DNA of 31,603 nucleotides from CADEFF01 sp964569315 (GCA_964569315.1 CAZMUZ010000034.1:1-31603), one strand, 5' to 3'. Positions 7,169 to 15,487 are shown, numbered from the stretch's first letter. Notes: generated by a model not told the origin, from the letters alone. Program-made: numbers and translations.

Positions 7169-7242
7169 CTCGTCCGCCGCACTCTGAGGCCCACGAACTT
7201 ACCCACGTCTACCCCCCGGATTGTGCTGGACGGTGTCGGACG

Positions 7243-7252
7243 TGTCTAGACA
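7243..7252. other. Perfect 10-bp palindrome near the integrase, possible att core
   Basis: TGTCTAGACA lies 75 bp outside the integrase start, in the 232-bp gap before the methyltransferase gene. Tyrosine recombinases bind short inverted core sites in such positions. The surrounding sequence is not a tRNA gene, and the partner site cannot be seen in this window, so the assignment is tentative. Confidence 0.25.
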
Positions 7253-7400
7253 GAAAGCCGCTGTAAATCGCAGAAAACTGCCCCTTCAGTGGACCATGCT
7301 GGACAAGGCCGGAAGCTATCCAGGCGGACACCCCCTCCGCCATTTCTGGTTGCTGGCATTTGCTATAGCCTGGATCCGACGAGGTCGTAAGGTTAGGGCT

Positions 7401-8051
7401 ATGGAAGCCGCAGAAAACGAAAAGTCCAGGCCGTCAGTTCGTGAACGTGCCGACGCCATCAAAACCTTCCGCTGCAAGAACCTTATCGCCGTTCTTGAGT
7501 GTCCAACCGATATGAAGAACATCGGAACGGTGATCCGCAACGCGAACGCGCTGGGAGTCGAGAAGGTTTATGTTGTCGATCCTCGCCGTTCCCTTCCCGA
7601 CGATTGGCAGGCACTGCGCAAGCAGAGGTCGGTTTCAAAGACCTCGGTCTCAGCCGTAAAATGGACCTTCGTTAAACGGTTCGATAGCACCGATAAATGC
7701 TTCGACTATCTTGAGAGCAAGAACTTCAGCTCGATCGTCACCTCACCCCATGTGAAGAGTAAAACGAGCATCTTTCTTCATGAAGGCGACTATACGCTCC
7801 ACCACAAGCTCGCAGTCTGGTTTGGCAATGAAGCGGCCGGCATCAGCGACCGTGCAGTCGAGCGAAGCGACATGTGCGTTTGTATTCCGATGTTCGGCAT
7901 GATCGAAAGCTTGAACCTCGGAACGAGCTCGGGAATCGTTTTGTACGAGATCGCGAAGCAAAGGCGTGAATACCAGAGTAAGTATCGTTGGCGCGACCGC
8001 AGGGGCAAACGCGACTCCCTCTTGCCTACTGTCATGACTGGTCCTGGCTAG
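7401..8051 (+). CDS. SPOUT-family (TrmH/SpoU) RNA 2'-O-methyltransferase
   Basis: The 216-aa protein has all three SpoU motifs. Motif 1 is NIGTVIRNANALG with Asn40 and catalytic Arg46. Motif 2 is LAVWFGNEAAGIS. Motif 3 is the knot segment IPMFGMIESLNLGTSSGIVLYE. These enzymes transfer a methyl group from S-adenosylmethionine to a ribose 2'-OH in tRNA or rRNA; the target here cannot be told. The frame is open to 7221, but I start at the ATG at 7401 because the upstream residues lack family similarity. It has a basic C-terminal tail. It is the only (+) gene between the element and the cco operon, so cargo or a displaced host gene are both possible. Confidence 0.82.
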   Translation: MEAAENEKSRPSVRERADAIKTFRCKNLIAVLECPTDMKNIGTVIRNANALGVEKVYVVDPRRSLPDDWQALRKQRSVSKTSVSAVKWTFVKRFDSTDKCFDYLESKNFSSIVTSPHVKSKTSIFLHEGDYTLHHKLAVWFGNEAAGISDRAVERSDMCVCIPMFGMIESLNLGTSSGIVLYEIAKQRREYQSKYRWRDRRGKRDSLLPTVMTGPG

Positions 8052-8170
8052 CCTGTCGCTTGCCAAGGGCGCTCGCCGCAAACCCTCGGCGCTTCAGCAC
8101 CGTCGCTCTCCGCCACCACCGCGCAGAATGCGCAGAAAACGCTCGGCGCCTTTCTAGAAATCTAAATGAC

Positions 8171-8212
8171 GGCGGCGTTGACCCAGAGATGGGTGCACCG
8201 CCGCCTCTTTTC
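8171..8212 (+). terminator. Probable rho-independent terminator after the methyltransferase
   Basis: GGCGGCG (8171-8177) pairs with CGCCGCC (8199-8205). An inner ACCCA/TGGGT stem is closed by a GAGA loop, and TCTTTT follows. It lies 120 bp past the (+) gene and faces the end of the ccoS gene, so it may separate the two convergent units. The T tract is only on the (+) side. Confidence 0.55.
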
Positions 8213-8311
8213 CTCCCATCCGGTATCGTTCGCACTGGAGAGTGGCCGTTGCGCCGTATCCGTCGGGAATATCGGGTGCGGGCGATGGGGCAGGGACTCG
8301 CGCCGGGCCCG

Positions 8312-8485
8312 CTAGCGACGGCGGGGGCCGCTCGCCTCGGGTGGATCCTCCGCCTCGAACAGGATGCGCTCGGCCGCGCCGTCCAAATCCTCGTACTGGC
8401 CATGGCGAAGCGACCAGAGAAAGGCCGCGAGCCCGATGGCGCCCAGGCAGAGCGACAGGGGAATGAGATAGACCAACGCGCTCAT
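8312..8485 (-). CDS. ccoS: cbb3-type cytochrome oxidase assembly protein CcoS, 57 aa
   Basis: This tiny membrane protein starts MSALVYLIPLSLCLGAIGL, a single N-terminal transmembrane helix. It then has the CcoS signature FLWSLRHGQYEDLDGAAERILF and a short acidic tail. CcoS is needed for insertion of heme b and CuB cofactors into active cbb3 oxidase. Its ATG overlaps the ccoI stop as ATGA, the usual coupling for this pair. It is too short for many gene callers. It ends the cco operon, before a probable terminator. Confidence 0.9.
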   Translation of the reverse strand: MSALVYLIPLSLCLGAIGLAAFLWSLRHGQYEDLDGAAERILFEAEDPPEASGPRRR

Positions 8486-10806
8486 CCGCGGTCCCTCGCA
8501 GACCGGCGAAGCGGGATCATGGTGCCGCTCCGGTCGTGCCCGCTTGCCGCTCGCCGCTCGCCGCTCGACGCGCGGAGCCGGAGCGCGTTGGCGACCACAA
8601 GCATCGAGGAGAGCGACATGGCGATCGCCGCCACGAGCGGCGTGACATGGCCGAGGACGGCAACGGGCAGGGCGATCGCGTTATAGACGATCGCGAGTCC
8701 GAAATTCTGACGCACCAACCGCATGGCGGCGCGTGCGACTCGCACCATCAGTGGCACCGCCGCGAGGGAATCGCGCAGGAACACGACGTCGGCGGCGCTG
8801 CGCCCGACATCGGCGGCGCTTGCGGGCGCCATCGAGACATGCGCCGCCATCAAAGCGGGCGCGTCGTTGAGCCCGTCGCCGACCATCAGCGTCTTCCGCC
8901 CGGCCGCCGCGAGATCCGCGATGCGGGTGACCTTGCCGGCCGGTGGCTGAAGCGGACGGGCCGCTTCGATTCCCACGGCCGCGGCCACCGCCGCCACCGA
9001 GGCCGGCCGGTCGCCGGAGACGAGCTCGACGGCAAGGCCGAGGCTTTTCAGCGCCGCCACCGCTTCCCGCGCCTGGGGGCGAAGATCGTCCTCGAAGCGG
9101 AATATCTGCAACGGAACCCCGTTCCTCGCGAGAACGGTCTCGGGATCCTCCGAGGCGTCGCCCGGCAGCTCGTCCGGGCGGGCCGCCCAATCGCGCCGGC
9201 CGAGCCGCAGCAGGTCCGTCCCCGACCTCGCTTCCATGCCGCAGCCCGGCTCCTCCGCGACGTCCGCGAGCGCGACCTGCGCCGTGTCGTGCGGCCCGGC
9301 TTGAGCGGCCGCGACGAGCGCCTGGGCATGGGGATGGCGGGAACGAATGCCCATCGCAGCGGCGATGGCAAGGCAGGCCGGATCCACCATGGCCGCGTCC
9401 CGGAGGCGGAGCCTGCCCCGCGTCAGCGTCCCGGTCTTGTCGAAGAGGACGGTATCGATCTCGGCAAGACGCTCGAGGGCGCCGCCATCCCGGATCATGA
9501 TGCCGTTCTCGAAGAGGCGCCGCGCCGCGACCACCTGCACCATCGGGACGGCCAGCCCGAGCGCGCAGGGGCAGGTAATGATGAGCACCGCCACCGCGAT
9601 GGTGGCGGCGCGGTGAAGATCGCCCGTTGCGATCATCCAGCCGGCGAAGCTGAGCAGCGCGCAGGCATGGATCGCGGGCGCATAGAGCGCCGCCGCGCGA
9701 TCGGCCGCGCGGCGATAGGCCGGGCGTCCGGACTCCACCGTCTCCATGAGCCGGATGGTTTCGGCCAGGAAGGAATCGGCCGCCGCCGCGGTCGCATGCA
9801 TCCGCAGGGGCGCCGTGAGGTTGAGCGTGCCGGCCTGCAGCGGCGATCCGGCGGCCACCGGCTGCGGCAGGCTCTCCCCGGTCACCAGTGCGCGATCGAG
9901 ATCCGATACGCCCTCGGCGACCATGCCATCGACCGGTATGCGGTCGCCTGCCGCGAGCAGGACGGTCATGCCGGGCCGGATCCGGTCCACCGGAACGTAG
10001 TCGCAACCGCCGTCGGGACGCTCCACCGTGGCGCCCCGCGGGGCGAGCTGCGCCAGGCCCTTCACGACGGCCTTCGCCCGCTCCCGCATGACGTGATCGA
10101 GCGTGCGTCCGATCAGCAGAAAGAACAGCAAGGTGATCGACGCATCGAAATAGGCATGCTGGCCGTGGGTCGCCGTGTCGTAGAGACTCATCCCGAAGGC
10201 GAGCAGCACGCCGAGCGAGATCGGCACGTCCATGTTGGTGCGTCCGCGCCGGAGGCTGCGCCAGGCCGACCGGAAGAACACGCGCCCCGAATAGAGCAGT
10301 GCGGGAAAGGCGATGAGGGCGGAAAGCCAATGGAAGAGATCGCGCGCCTCCGGCCCGACCCCCGACCATACGGAGACCGAGAGCAGCATGATGTTGCCGG
10401 ATGCGAAACCGGCGACGGCGAGCGCCCGGATGAGCTCGGCAAGCGCGGGGTCCTTGTCGGCGACGCCGCCATCCAGATGCGGGGCATAGCCGAGCGCCGT
10501 CAGCGTCTCGACGAAGGGAGGGGGTGTCGCATCGGCCGACTGCCAGCGAATGCTGAGCCGTTTCGTGGAGAGGTTCACGCGCGCCGTGACGACCCCGTCC
10601 ACCGCCTCCAGCGCGCGTTCGATCCTCGCGACGCATCCGCCGCAATGGATCGACGGCACGGACAGGTCGGTCTGGCGCAGGCCGTCCTTCAGCAGCCGGC
10701 TCGCGAGCGCGACCTCGTTGGCGTTGAGGCTCGAGGCTTGTGTCGCGCTCGCGCCGTCGCGGGACAGCGGCGGAGCCGGGGCAATCGCTGCTGCGGAGGC
10801 GGGCAT
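8482..10806 (-). CDS. ccoI: Copper-transporting P-type ATPase CcoI for cbb3 oxidase assembly
   Basis: CcoI is a P1B-type copper pump in the inner membrane that supplies Cu for the CuB centre of cbb3 oxidase. There is an N-terminal HMA domain with HCGGC (Cys55 and Cys58 from this start), eight expected transmembrane helices, and CPC in ITCPCALGLAVP. The phosphorylation loop has DKTGTLT, and the hinge has GDGLNDAPAL. The ATG at 10806 gives 774 residues. A further in-frame ATG at 10887 would add 27 Arg/Ser-rich residues and overlap the DUF2189 gene by 58 bp, so I reject it with moderate confidence. Neither start has a clear Shine-Dalgarno. Confidence 0.93.
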   Translation of the reverse strand: MPASAAAIAPAPPLSRDGASATQASSLNANEVALASRLLKDGLRQTDLSVPSIHCGGCVARIERALEAVDGVVTARVNLSTKRLSIRWQSADATPPPFVETLTALGYAPHLDGGVADKDPALAELIRALAVAGFASGNIMLLSVSVWSGVGPEARDLFHWLSALIAFPALLYSGRVFFRSAWRSLRRGRTNMDVPISLGVLLAFGMSLYDTATHGQHAYFDASITLLFFLLIGRTLDHVMRERAKAVVKGLAQLAPRGATVERPDGGCDYVPVDRIRPGMTVLLAAGDRIPVDGMVAEGVSDLDRALVTGESLPQPVAAGSPLQAGTLNLTAPLRMHATAAAADSFLAETIRLMETVESGRPAYRRAADRAAALYAPAIHACALLSFAGWMIATGDLHRAATIAVAVLIITCPCALGLAVPMVQVVAARRLFENGIMIRDGGALERLAEIDTVLFDKTGTLTRGRLRLRDAAMVDPACLAIAAAMGIRSRHPHAQALVAAAQAGPHDTAQVALADVAEEPGCGMEARSGTDLLRLGRRDWAARPDELPGDASEDPETVLARNGVPLQIFRFEDDLRPQAREAVAALKSLGLAVELVSGDRPASVAAVAAAVGIEAARPLQPPAGKVTRIADLAAAGRKTLMVGDGLNDAPALMAAHVSMAPASAADVGRSAADVVFLRDSLAAVPLMVRVARAAMRLVRQNFGLAIVYNAIALPVAVLGHVTPLVAAIAMSLSSMLVVANALRLRASSGERRAASGHDRSGTMIPLRRSARDRG

Positions 10807-10828
10807 CGTCACGACGCCGTCATGGCTT

Positions 10829-11653
10829 TCAGCCCTGCGGCCCGGCTTGCGGCCTCGTCCGCTCCTCCGGCTGGCGGACGGCGACATAGGCGTGCCAGGT
10901 GGCGTGGCCCAGCAGCGGGAAGACCAGGATCAGCCCCAGCATGCCCGTGACGAGGCTCGCGAGCACGAGCGCCAGCACGATCGCTCCCCAGGCGAGCATC
11001 ACGGGGAGGTTGTTGCGGATCAACGCCGCGCTGGTTCCCATGGCCGTGAAGGCGTCGAGCCGCTCGTTCAGCAGCATGGGGATGGAAAGGGTGCCGATGG
11101 CGAAGGCCGATGCGGCAAAGAGCGCACCGACCGCGCTTCCGACGGCGAGCATCGCGAGTCCGATGGGGGTGCCGAACAGCATCGGGGCGATATGCTCGAT
11201 CCCCGGGAAAGGGCGCAGACCGAAGAAGAGCGCATAGATGATGACGGCCGTGCGCATCCACAGCAGCATGAGCACGCAAAGGATCGCGCCGATGAAAAGG
11301 ATCTGCCCGCCCGATCGGGCCTCGACGAACAGCATCTCGGTCAGGGTCGCGCGCTCGCCTTCGGCGATGCGTCGGCTTTTCTGATAGAGGCCCACGGCCA
11401 GGGTCGGCGCTACCACCATGAAGCCCGCCAGGGCCGGAAACAGGACGTGGTCCCAGCCGAAGGCGAACATCCCGACGATGACGACGACCGAGAGCAGAAA
11501 GACGCCAAAGCCGTAGGCGAAGCTCGGCGCCGGGTCGTCGAAGAGATCGCGCCAGCCCGCCCGCAGCCAGGAAAAGACGGCCGAGACGGGAAGGTCGCGA
11601 TTCCAGTTCACGGCACGCGGCAGGGGCGGGACGGTGGCGGGAATCGTTGGCAT
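10829..11653 (-). CDS. DUF2189 integral membrane protein in the cco operon, 274 aa
   Basis: The protein begins with a short cytoplasmic stretch carrying the DUF2189 signature (AVFSWLRAGWRDLFDDP). About six hydrophobic helices follow, the first being FGVFLLSVVVIVGMFAFGW, and the C-terminus is a basic tail rich in Arg and Gln. DUF2189 proteins are often found near terminal oxidase genes and have been described as cytochrome-oxidase-associated, but no biochemical role is established. A GAGGAG Shine-Dalgarno lies just before the ATG. It sits where ccoG and ccoH are found in the standard cluster, so a part in cbb3 assembly or membrane packing is a reasonable inference. Confidence 0.82.
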   Translation of the reverse strand: MPTIPATVPPLPRAVNWNRDLPVSAVFSWLRAGWRDLFDDPAPSFAYGFGVFLLSVVVIVGMFAFGWDHVLFPALAGFMVVAPTLAVGLYQKSRRIAEGERATLTEMLFVEARSGGQILFIGAILCVLMLLWMRTAVIIYALFFGLRPFPGIEHIAPMLFGTPIGLAMLAVGSAVGALFAASAFAIGTLSIPMLLNERLDAFTAMGTSAALIRNNLPVMLAWGAIVLALVLASLVTGMLGLILVFPLLGHATWHAYVAVRQPEERTRPQAGPQG

Positions 11654-11690
11654 CAGCTCCTCGCTCGAAGGCGGCTCATTGACCGACCCG

Positions 11691-11903
11691 TCAGCAGGCC
11701 GATCCGGCGGCCCGGTATCCGCCTTCGACCGGGCCGGCTTCCTTGAGATGCGGAACGCAATCCGGCTGAGAGACGACGGCGACGTAGATCAGATGCGCAT
11801 TGGCGAGCAGCAGCCCCAGCACGGCCGCTCCAGCGAGACACCAGACGAAGCGGCGGCTCTGGCTGCGTTGTCCTCCGTCGACCGCGTGGTTCCTCGCGAC
11901 CAT
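11691..11903 (-). CDS. Small one-helix protein downstream of ccoP, 70 aa
   Basis: There is a basic N-terminus, one transmembrane helix (FVWCLAGAAVLGLLLANAHLIYVAV), and a short outside tail reading SQPDCVPHLKEAGPVEGGYR, which ends in a second Cys. The helix followed by two cysteines suggests a membrane-anchored periplasmic tail that could form a disulphide or bind metal. It starts three bases after the ccoP stop, so it is surely part of the operon. I do not know a characterised family. It could be a reduced CcoH-like or other cbb3-associated subunit, but that is only suggested by position. Confidence 0.75.
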   Translation of the reverse strand: MVARNHAVDGGQRSQSRRFVWCLAGAAVLGLLLANAHLIYVAVVSQPDCVPHLKEAGPVEGGYRAAGSAC

Positions 11904-11906
11904 CGC

Positions 11907-12785
11907 TCAGTTCTCCTTCGACCGCAGATCGAGAAGATAGAGCACGAGCATCTTGCGATGGAGCGGCGAGAGCCGGTCCTCCCAGGCAGGCATCAATCCC
12001 TGCTGTCCGCCATAGACCGTCCTGAACACGGAGTCGAGATCTCCGCCATGGATCGAGGATCCGTCGGTCAGATCCGGTGCGCCGAATTCGGTGTTGCCGG
12101 CACCGCTCTCCCCGTGACACGAGGCGCAGTTCTCCAGGAAAACCTGCCGCCCGGCAGCCAAGATGTCTGCATCCGCCGCTGGCTCACTGGTCGGTGCGAG
12201 GGACCGGACATAGGCGACGACTTCGAGGATCCGGTCGCGATCGAGAATCTGGTCCCGCCCGAACGCCGGCATCTGCGACACCCGGGTATCGGGATGCGTC
12301 GAGTTGATGCCGACGCGGATGGTTTCGTCGACCGCTTCCGGGCTTCCGCCCCACAGCCACGACGCCTCGGCGAGGTTCGGATAGCCGGGGCCACCGGCGG
12401 CGCTTGCGCCATGACAGGCGGCGCAGTTGTCGCCGAAGAGGGTATGACCGGTTTCGCGGACGATCGTCATGAGCTGAGGATCCTCGCGGATCGTCTCGAA
12501 GCTCTCGCCGGCGATCCGCTCCGTCCAGGATGCCCGATCGAGGGAAGCGGCCGCGAGCTTCTCCTCCACGGTTTGCCGCTGGTCGATGCCGAGCAGCCCC
12601 TTGGTATAGCTCGATCCTGTCGGCCAGGCGGGCATCAATAGCCAGTAAACGACGGAGAACAGCGCCGTCGCCGCGAGGAAGAAGTAGACGGGCTTCGGAA
12701 CCGGCGTGTTCAGTTCCTTGATCCCATTCCACTCGTGCCCCGTCGTCATGTGGCCGGTGTGGGAGTCCCGCTCGCCTACTGCCAT
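11907..12785 (-). CDS. ccoP: cbb3 cytochrome c oxidase subunit III (di-heme)
   Basis: CcoP is the membrane-anchored di-heme c subunit that passes electrons from soluble cytochrome c to CcoO. One N-terminal helix spans about residues 32-51, preceded by the typical DUF4405-like HEWNGIKELNTPVP motif. Two heme c sites follow: CAACH at 121-125 with axial Met172 (QMPAF), and CASCH at 220-224 with a later Met in GLMPAW. The ATG at 12785 overlaps the end of ccoQ by 10 bp and has GAGGA upstream. A second ATG (12749) directly precedes the conserved TTGHEWNG, so the true start may be 36 bp later. Length is normal. Confidence 0.95.
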   Translation of the reverse strand: MAVGERDSHTGHMTTGHEWNGIKELNTPVPKPVYFFLAATALFSVVYWLLMPAWPTGSSYTKGLLGIDQRQTVEEKLAAASLDRASWTERIAGESFETIREDPQLMTIVRETGHTLFGDNCAACHGASAAGGPGYPNLAEASWLWGGSPEAVDETIRVGINSTHPDTRVSQMPAFGRDQILDRDRILEVVAYVRSLAPTSEPAADADILAAGRQVFLENCASCHGESGAGNTEFGAPDLTDGSSIHGGDLDSVFRTVYGGQQGLMPAWEDRLSPLHRKMLVLYLLDLRSKEN

Positions 12786-12946
12786 GGCCGGTCCTCGTCG
12801 CTGAGAATCGTCTCGGCCGCTTTCTCGAAACGCTTCTTGTTGGTGGGCCAGAAGACGTAGACGAGTACCCCGATCGAGAGCGCGATGAGGTAAAAGAGCC
12901 CGAAGCTCTTGGCGAAGGCGACGACCTGTTCGTGGCCGATATCCAT
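12776..12946 (-). CDS. ccoQ: cbb3 oxidase subunit CcoQ, 56 aa
   Basis: The small single-helix protein reads MDIGHEQVVAFAKSFGLFY, a hydrophobic helix, and then FWPTNKKRFEKAA. The last segment is the classic CcoQ signature just after the membrane. CcoQ stabilises the CcoP-CcoNO interaction. I start at the ATG at 12946, four bases past the ccoO stop; a longer frame to 12988 would add a basic, non-conserved extension inside ccoO. The stop overlaps the ccoP start region. Confidence 0.93.
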   Translation of the reverse strand: MDIGHEQVVAFAKSFGLFYLIALSIGVLVYVFWPTNKKRFEKAAETILSDEDRPWQ

Positions 12947-12950
12947 GCGA

Positions 12951-13682
12951 CTACTCGGCGTTCGCCGCGCCGGATGCGGTCGCCGCATCGGTCAGCCGGC
13001 CCAGGATCTGAAGATAGGCGACGAGCGCGTCCATCTCGGTCACGGTCGCGGCGTCCCCGTCGAACAGCCGGATCTGCGTGGCTTCCCCGTAGCGCTGCGC
13101 CACACCGGCGGCGTGCGGTCCGTCGGGTGCGGCCTGGCCGAGGGCGTCGGCGGACGCATTGGCGATCATCTCGTCGGTATAGGGCACGCCCACCAGGCGC
13201 AACGCGTCGAGATGCGCGCCGAGATTCTCCGTCTCGAGCGGTGTGCGTGCGAGCCAGGAATAGGCCGGCATCTTCGACTCAGGCACCACGGCGCGCGGAT
13301 CGATCAGATGCGCGACCTGCCACTGGTCGGAGTATTTGTCGCCGATGCGGGCGAGATCGGGACCGGTGCGCTTCGATCCCCACAGCATGGGATGGTCGTA
13401 GCGCGATTCGACCGCGAGCGAGAACGGGCCATAGCGCTCCACCTCGTCCTGCAGCGTGCGAATCATCTGCGAATGGCAGGCGTAGCAGCCCTCGCGGATA
13501 TAGATGTTGCGTCCCGAGAGCTCGAGCGGGGTGTAGAGTCGCATGTCGGGCGCCTCTTCCACCGTCTCGTCGATGGTGAAGAGCGGAGCGATCTCGACGA
13601 GGCCGCCGATGCTAGCGGCCGCGATAACGGCCAGCACCAGACCCACGGCCTTGCGCTCCAGCTTGTAATGGAGGCCGAACAT
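12951..13682 (-). CDS. ccoO: cbb3 cytochrome c oxidase subunit II (mono-heme)
   Basis: CcoO is the mono-heme c subunit that relays electrons to the CcoN heme b. It has one N-terminal anchor helix (about 12-30), a conserved RLYTPLELSGRNIYIREGCYACH segment with the heme site CYACH at 66-70, and a possible axial Met in ESKMPAYSWL. The 243-residue length is typical. It follows ccoN by 6 bp and precedes ccoQ by 4 bp. No unusual changes are visible. Confidence 0.95.
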   Translation of the reverse strand: MFGLHYKLERKAVGLVLAVIAAASIGGLVEIAPLFTIDETVEEAPDMRLYTPLELSGRNIYIREGCYACHSQMIRTLQDEVERYGPFSLAVESRYDHPMLWGSKRTGPDLARIGDKYSDQWQVAHLIDPRAVVPESKMPAYSWLARTPLETENLGAHLDALRLVGVPYTDEMIANASADALGQAAPDGPHAAGVAQRYGEATQIRLFDGDAATVTEMDALVAYLQILGRLTDAATASGAANAE

Positions 13683-13688
13683 GGCAGG

Positions 13689-15350
13689 TCAGCGTCCCGT
13701 CGACGCCTGACGGGCGGCGGCGGGCGCCGGCAGGTCTGCGAGAACCTCCGGCTTCCCGCTTTCGACCGTCCGTATCGTCATCCAGATGTTGTAACCGCCC
13801 ACCAGCGCGCCGATCAGGAAGAGCAGCCCGCCGATCGCGCGCGCGAAATAGTACGGGTGCATCGCGACGAGGGAGTCGATGAAGGAGTAGGTAAGCGTGC
13901 CGCCCTCGCCGTAAGTGCGCCACATCAGGCCCTGCGTAATGCCCGAGTTCCACATGGAGAAGACGTAGACGAGCGTGCCGGCGAGGGCCAACCAGAAATG
14001 CGCCTCGACGAGCCGTGCCGAGTACATCGCCTCGCGCTTCCACAGCCAGGGGACGACGGCATAGAACGATCCGAAGGTGATGAGCGCGACCCAGCCCATC
14101 GCGCCGGCATGCACATGGCCGATGGTCCAGTCCGTGTAGTGCGACAGCGCATTGACCGGCCGGATCGCCATGAACGATCCCTCGAAGGTCGAGATGCCGT
14201 AGAAGATCGCGGCCATCATCATGAAACGCAGCGTGGCGTCGTCGCGCACCTTGTGCCAGGCGCCGTTCAGCGTCATCAGGGCATTGCCGGCCGACGCCCA
14301 GGAAGGCACCAGCAGCATCACCGAGAAGGTCATGCCGAGCGTCTGCACCCATTGCGGCAGAGCCGTGTAGTGAAGGTGGTGGGAGCCCGCCCACATATAC
14401 ATGAAGGTGATGCCCCAGAAGCTGATGATGGAGAGCCGATAGGAGAAAATCGGCCGATCCGCACGCTTGGGGAGGTAATAGTACATCATCCCGAGGAAGC
14501 CGGCGGTAAGGAAGAACGCCACCGCATTGTGGCCGTACCACCATTGGGTCATGGCGTCCTGCACGCCCGAGAAGAGCGAGTAGCTCTTCGCGCCGGCGAA
14601 GGAGACCGGTATCGCCAGGTTGTTGACGATATGCAGGACGGCGACGACCAGGATGAACGCCATGTAGTACCAGTTGGCGACGTAGATGTGCGGTTCCTTG
14701 CGCCGGGCGAGCGTCCGCATATAGATGAGGAAATAGACCACCCACACCACGACCAGCCAGATGTCCGCGTACCACTCCGGTTCGGCGTACTCCTTCGATT
14801 GGGTAATGCCGATCAGATAGCCCGACACGGCGAGCAGGCAGAAGAGATTGTAGCCGAGCAGCACGAACCATGGGCTGAGCTGGTCCGGCAGGCGCGCGCG
14901 CGTCGTGCGCTGGAGCACGTGGAAGGAGGTGGCAATGAGCGCGTTGCCGCCGAACCCGAAGATCACGCTCGTGGTATGGACGGGCCGCAGCCGGCCGAAG
15001 CTCGACCAGGCGGCGTCGAACGTCATTTCGGGATAGACGAGCAGCCAGGCGACCCAATCGCCGACGAAAAACCCCGCCACCGCCCAAAGCATGGCGAGAA
15101 CGATGCCCGCCTTGCTGGGGTCGTCGTAATATCGGCTGCCGGCGTCCGCCCCCGGCGCCGCGGCAAAATATCCGGAAATGACGACGAAGATCAGAAGGAT
15201 GCTGAACAGCATGACGATACCGCCATGCACGCCCAGCGGATCGTTCTGTCCGACGCCGAGCATGAGGAGCCCGCAGGCGGCGAGCGCCAGCAGAATGCAG
15301 AGCGCGCCCTGTCGTTCTCCGAGGGTTAGCTGCGAAACCATCGTCCCCAT
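13689..15350 (-). CDS. ccoN: cbb3 cytochrome c oxidase catalytic subunit I
   Basis: CcoN is the high-oxygen-affinity heme-copper oxidase catalytic subunit, holding heme b, the heme b3-CuB centre and the proton path in about 12 membrane helices. Conserved stretches include STSVIFGFGGNALIATSFHVLQRT, the WWYGHNAVAFFLTAGFLG region carrying the CuB-His segment with its cross-linked Tyr helix, and MYMWAGSHHLHYTALPQW with the His-His motif. The ATG at 15350 has GGAG eight bases upstream; another ATG follows three codons later. The 553-residue length is normal. A longer frame to 15524 crosses the promoter and is rejected. Confidence 0.94.
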   Translation of the reverse strand: MGTMVSQLTLGERQGALCILLALAACGLLMLGVGQNDPLGVHGGIVMLFSILLIFVVISGYFAAAPGADAGSRYYDDPSKAGIVLAMLWAVAGFFVGDWVAWLLVYPEMTFDAAWSSFGRLRPVHTTSVIFGFGGNALIATSFHVLQRTTRARLPDQLSPWFVLLGYNLFCLLAVSGYLIGITQSKEYAEPEWYADIWLVVVWVVYFLIYMRTLARRKEPHIYVANWYYMAFILVVAVLHIVNNLAIPVSFAGAKSYSLFSGVQDAMTQWWYGHNAVAFFLTAGFLGMMYYYLPKRADRPIFSYRLSIISFWGITFMYMWAGSHHLHYTALPQWVQTLGMTFSVMLLVPSWASAGNALMTLNGAWHKVRDDATLRFMMMAAIFYGISTFEGSFMAIRPVNALSHYTDWTIGHVHAGAMGWVALITFGSFYAVVPWLWKREAMYSARLVEAHFWLALAGTLVYVFSMWNSGITQGLMWRTYGEGGTLTYSFIDSLVAMHPYYFARAIGGLLFLIGALVGGYNIWMTIRTVESGKPEVLADLPAPAAARQASTGR

Positions 15351-15473
15351 CCGGTGGTCTCCATGAAGCCTATGCAACCCATAGCACCAAGTTCCCGAAC
15401 GCCTCCAGACGTCATGTTGCCGCGACCCGCCCGCTAGTGCTTCGCAGTTTAGTTGCGACCGCCATTTCCCAGT

Positions 15474-15487
15474 TTGATGCGGATCAA
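15474..15487. promoter_or_regulatory. Perfect FNR/FixK box upstream of ccoN
   Basis: TTGATGCGGATCAA matches the consensus TTGAT-N4-ATCAA exactly. It lies 124 bp upstream of the ccoN start. With activator sites usually centred near -41.5, transcription would start near 15440. This predicts oxygen-limited induction of the cco operon by an FnrL, FixK or Anr-type regulator, which is not encoded in the window. The 316 bases from 15351 to 15666 hold no other convincing gene. Confidence 0.82.

Larger units (their letters stand above)
1..7400 (-). mobile_element. Integrative element with P4-type integrase and replication operon (left end outside window)
   Basis: A P4-type tyrosine integrase lies at the right end, with AlpA-like regulator, helicase, zinc-finger/TOPRIM primase and initiator-like genes behind it on the same strand. 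This set is typical of satellite phages and replicating genomic islands. No capsid, tail, conjugation or plasmid-partition gene is visible in the part seen. The right boundary is inferred to lie between the integrase start (7168) and the chromosomal-looking genes beyond 8300. A 10-bp perfect palindrome, TGTCTAGACA (7243-7252), is a possible integrase core site. I could not identify a duplicated att sequence because the left end is off the window. The methyltransferase at 7401 could be cargo or host. Confidence 0.75.

Noticed and set aside
676..7285. Shared 11-mer TTCTGCGATTT near 696 and (inverted) near 7266 as att repeats
   Set aside because: It is short, in opposite orientation, and the left copy lies inside the operon rather than at an element end.
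8536..10950. Long 804-aa (+) frame opposite ccoI
   Set aside because: It is an antisense shadow of high-GC coding DNA; composition is Arg/His/Gly-rich without any motif, while the (-) frame is an unmistakable copper ATPase.
12909..15329. 806-aa (+) frame opposite ccoO and ccoN
   Set aside because: It is a shadow of the oxidase genes; the product is rich in His, Arg, Glu and Asp with no domain.
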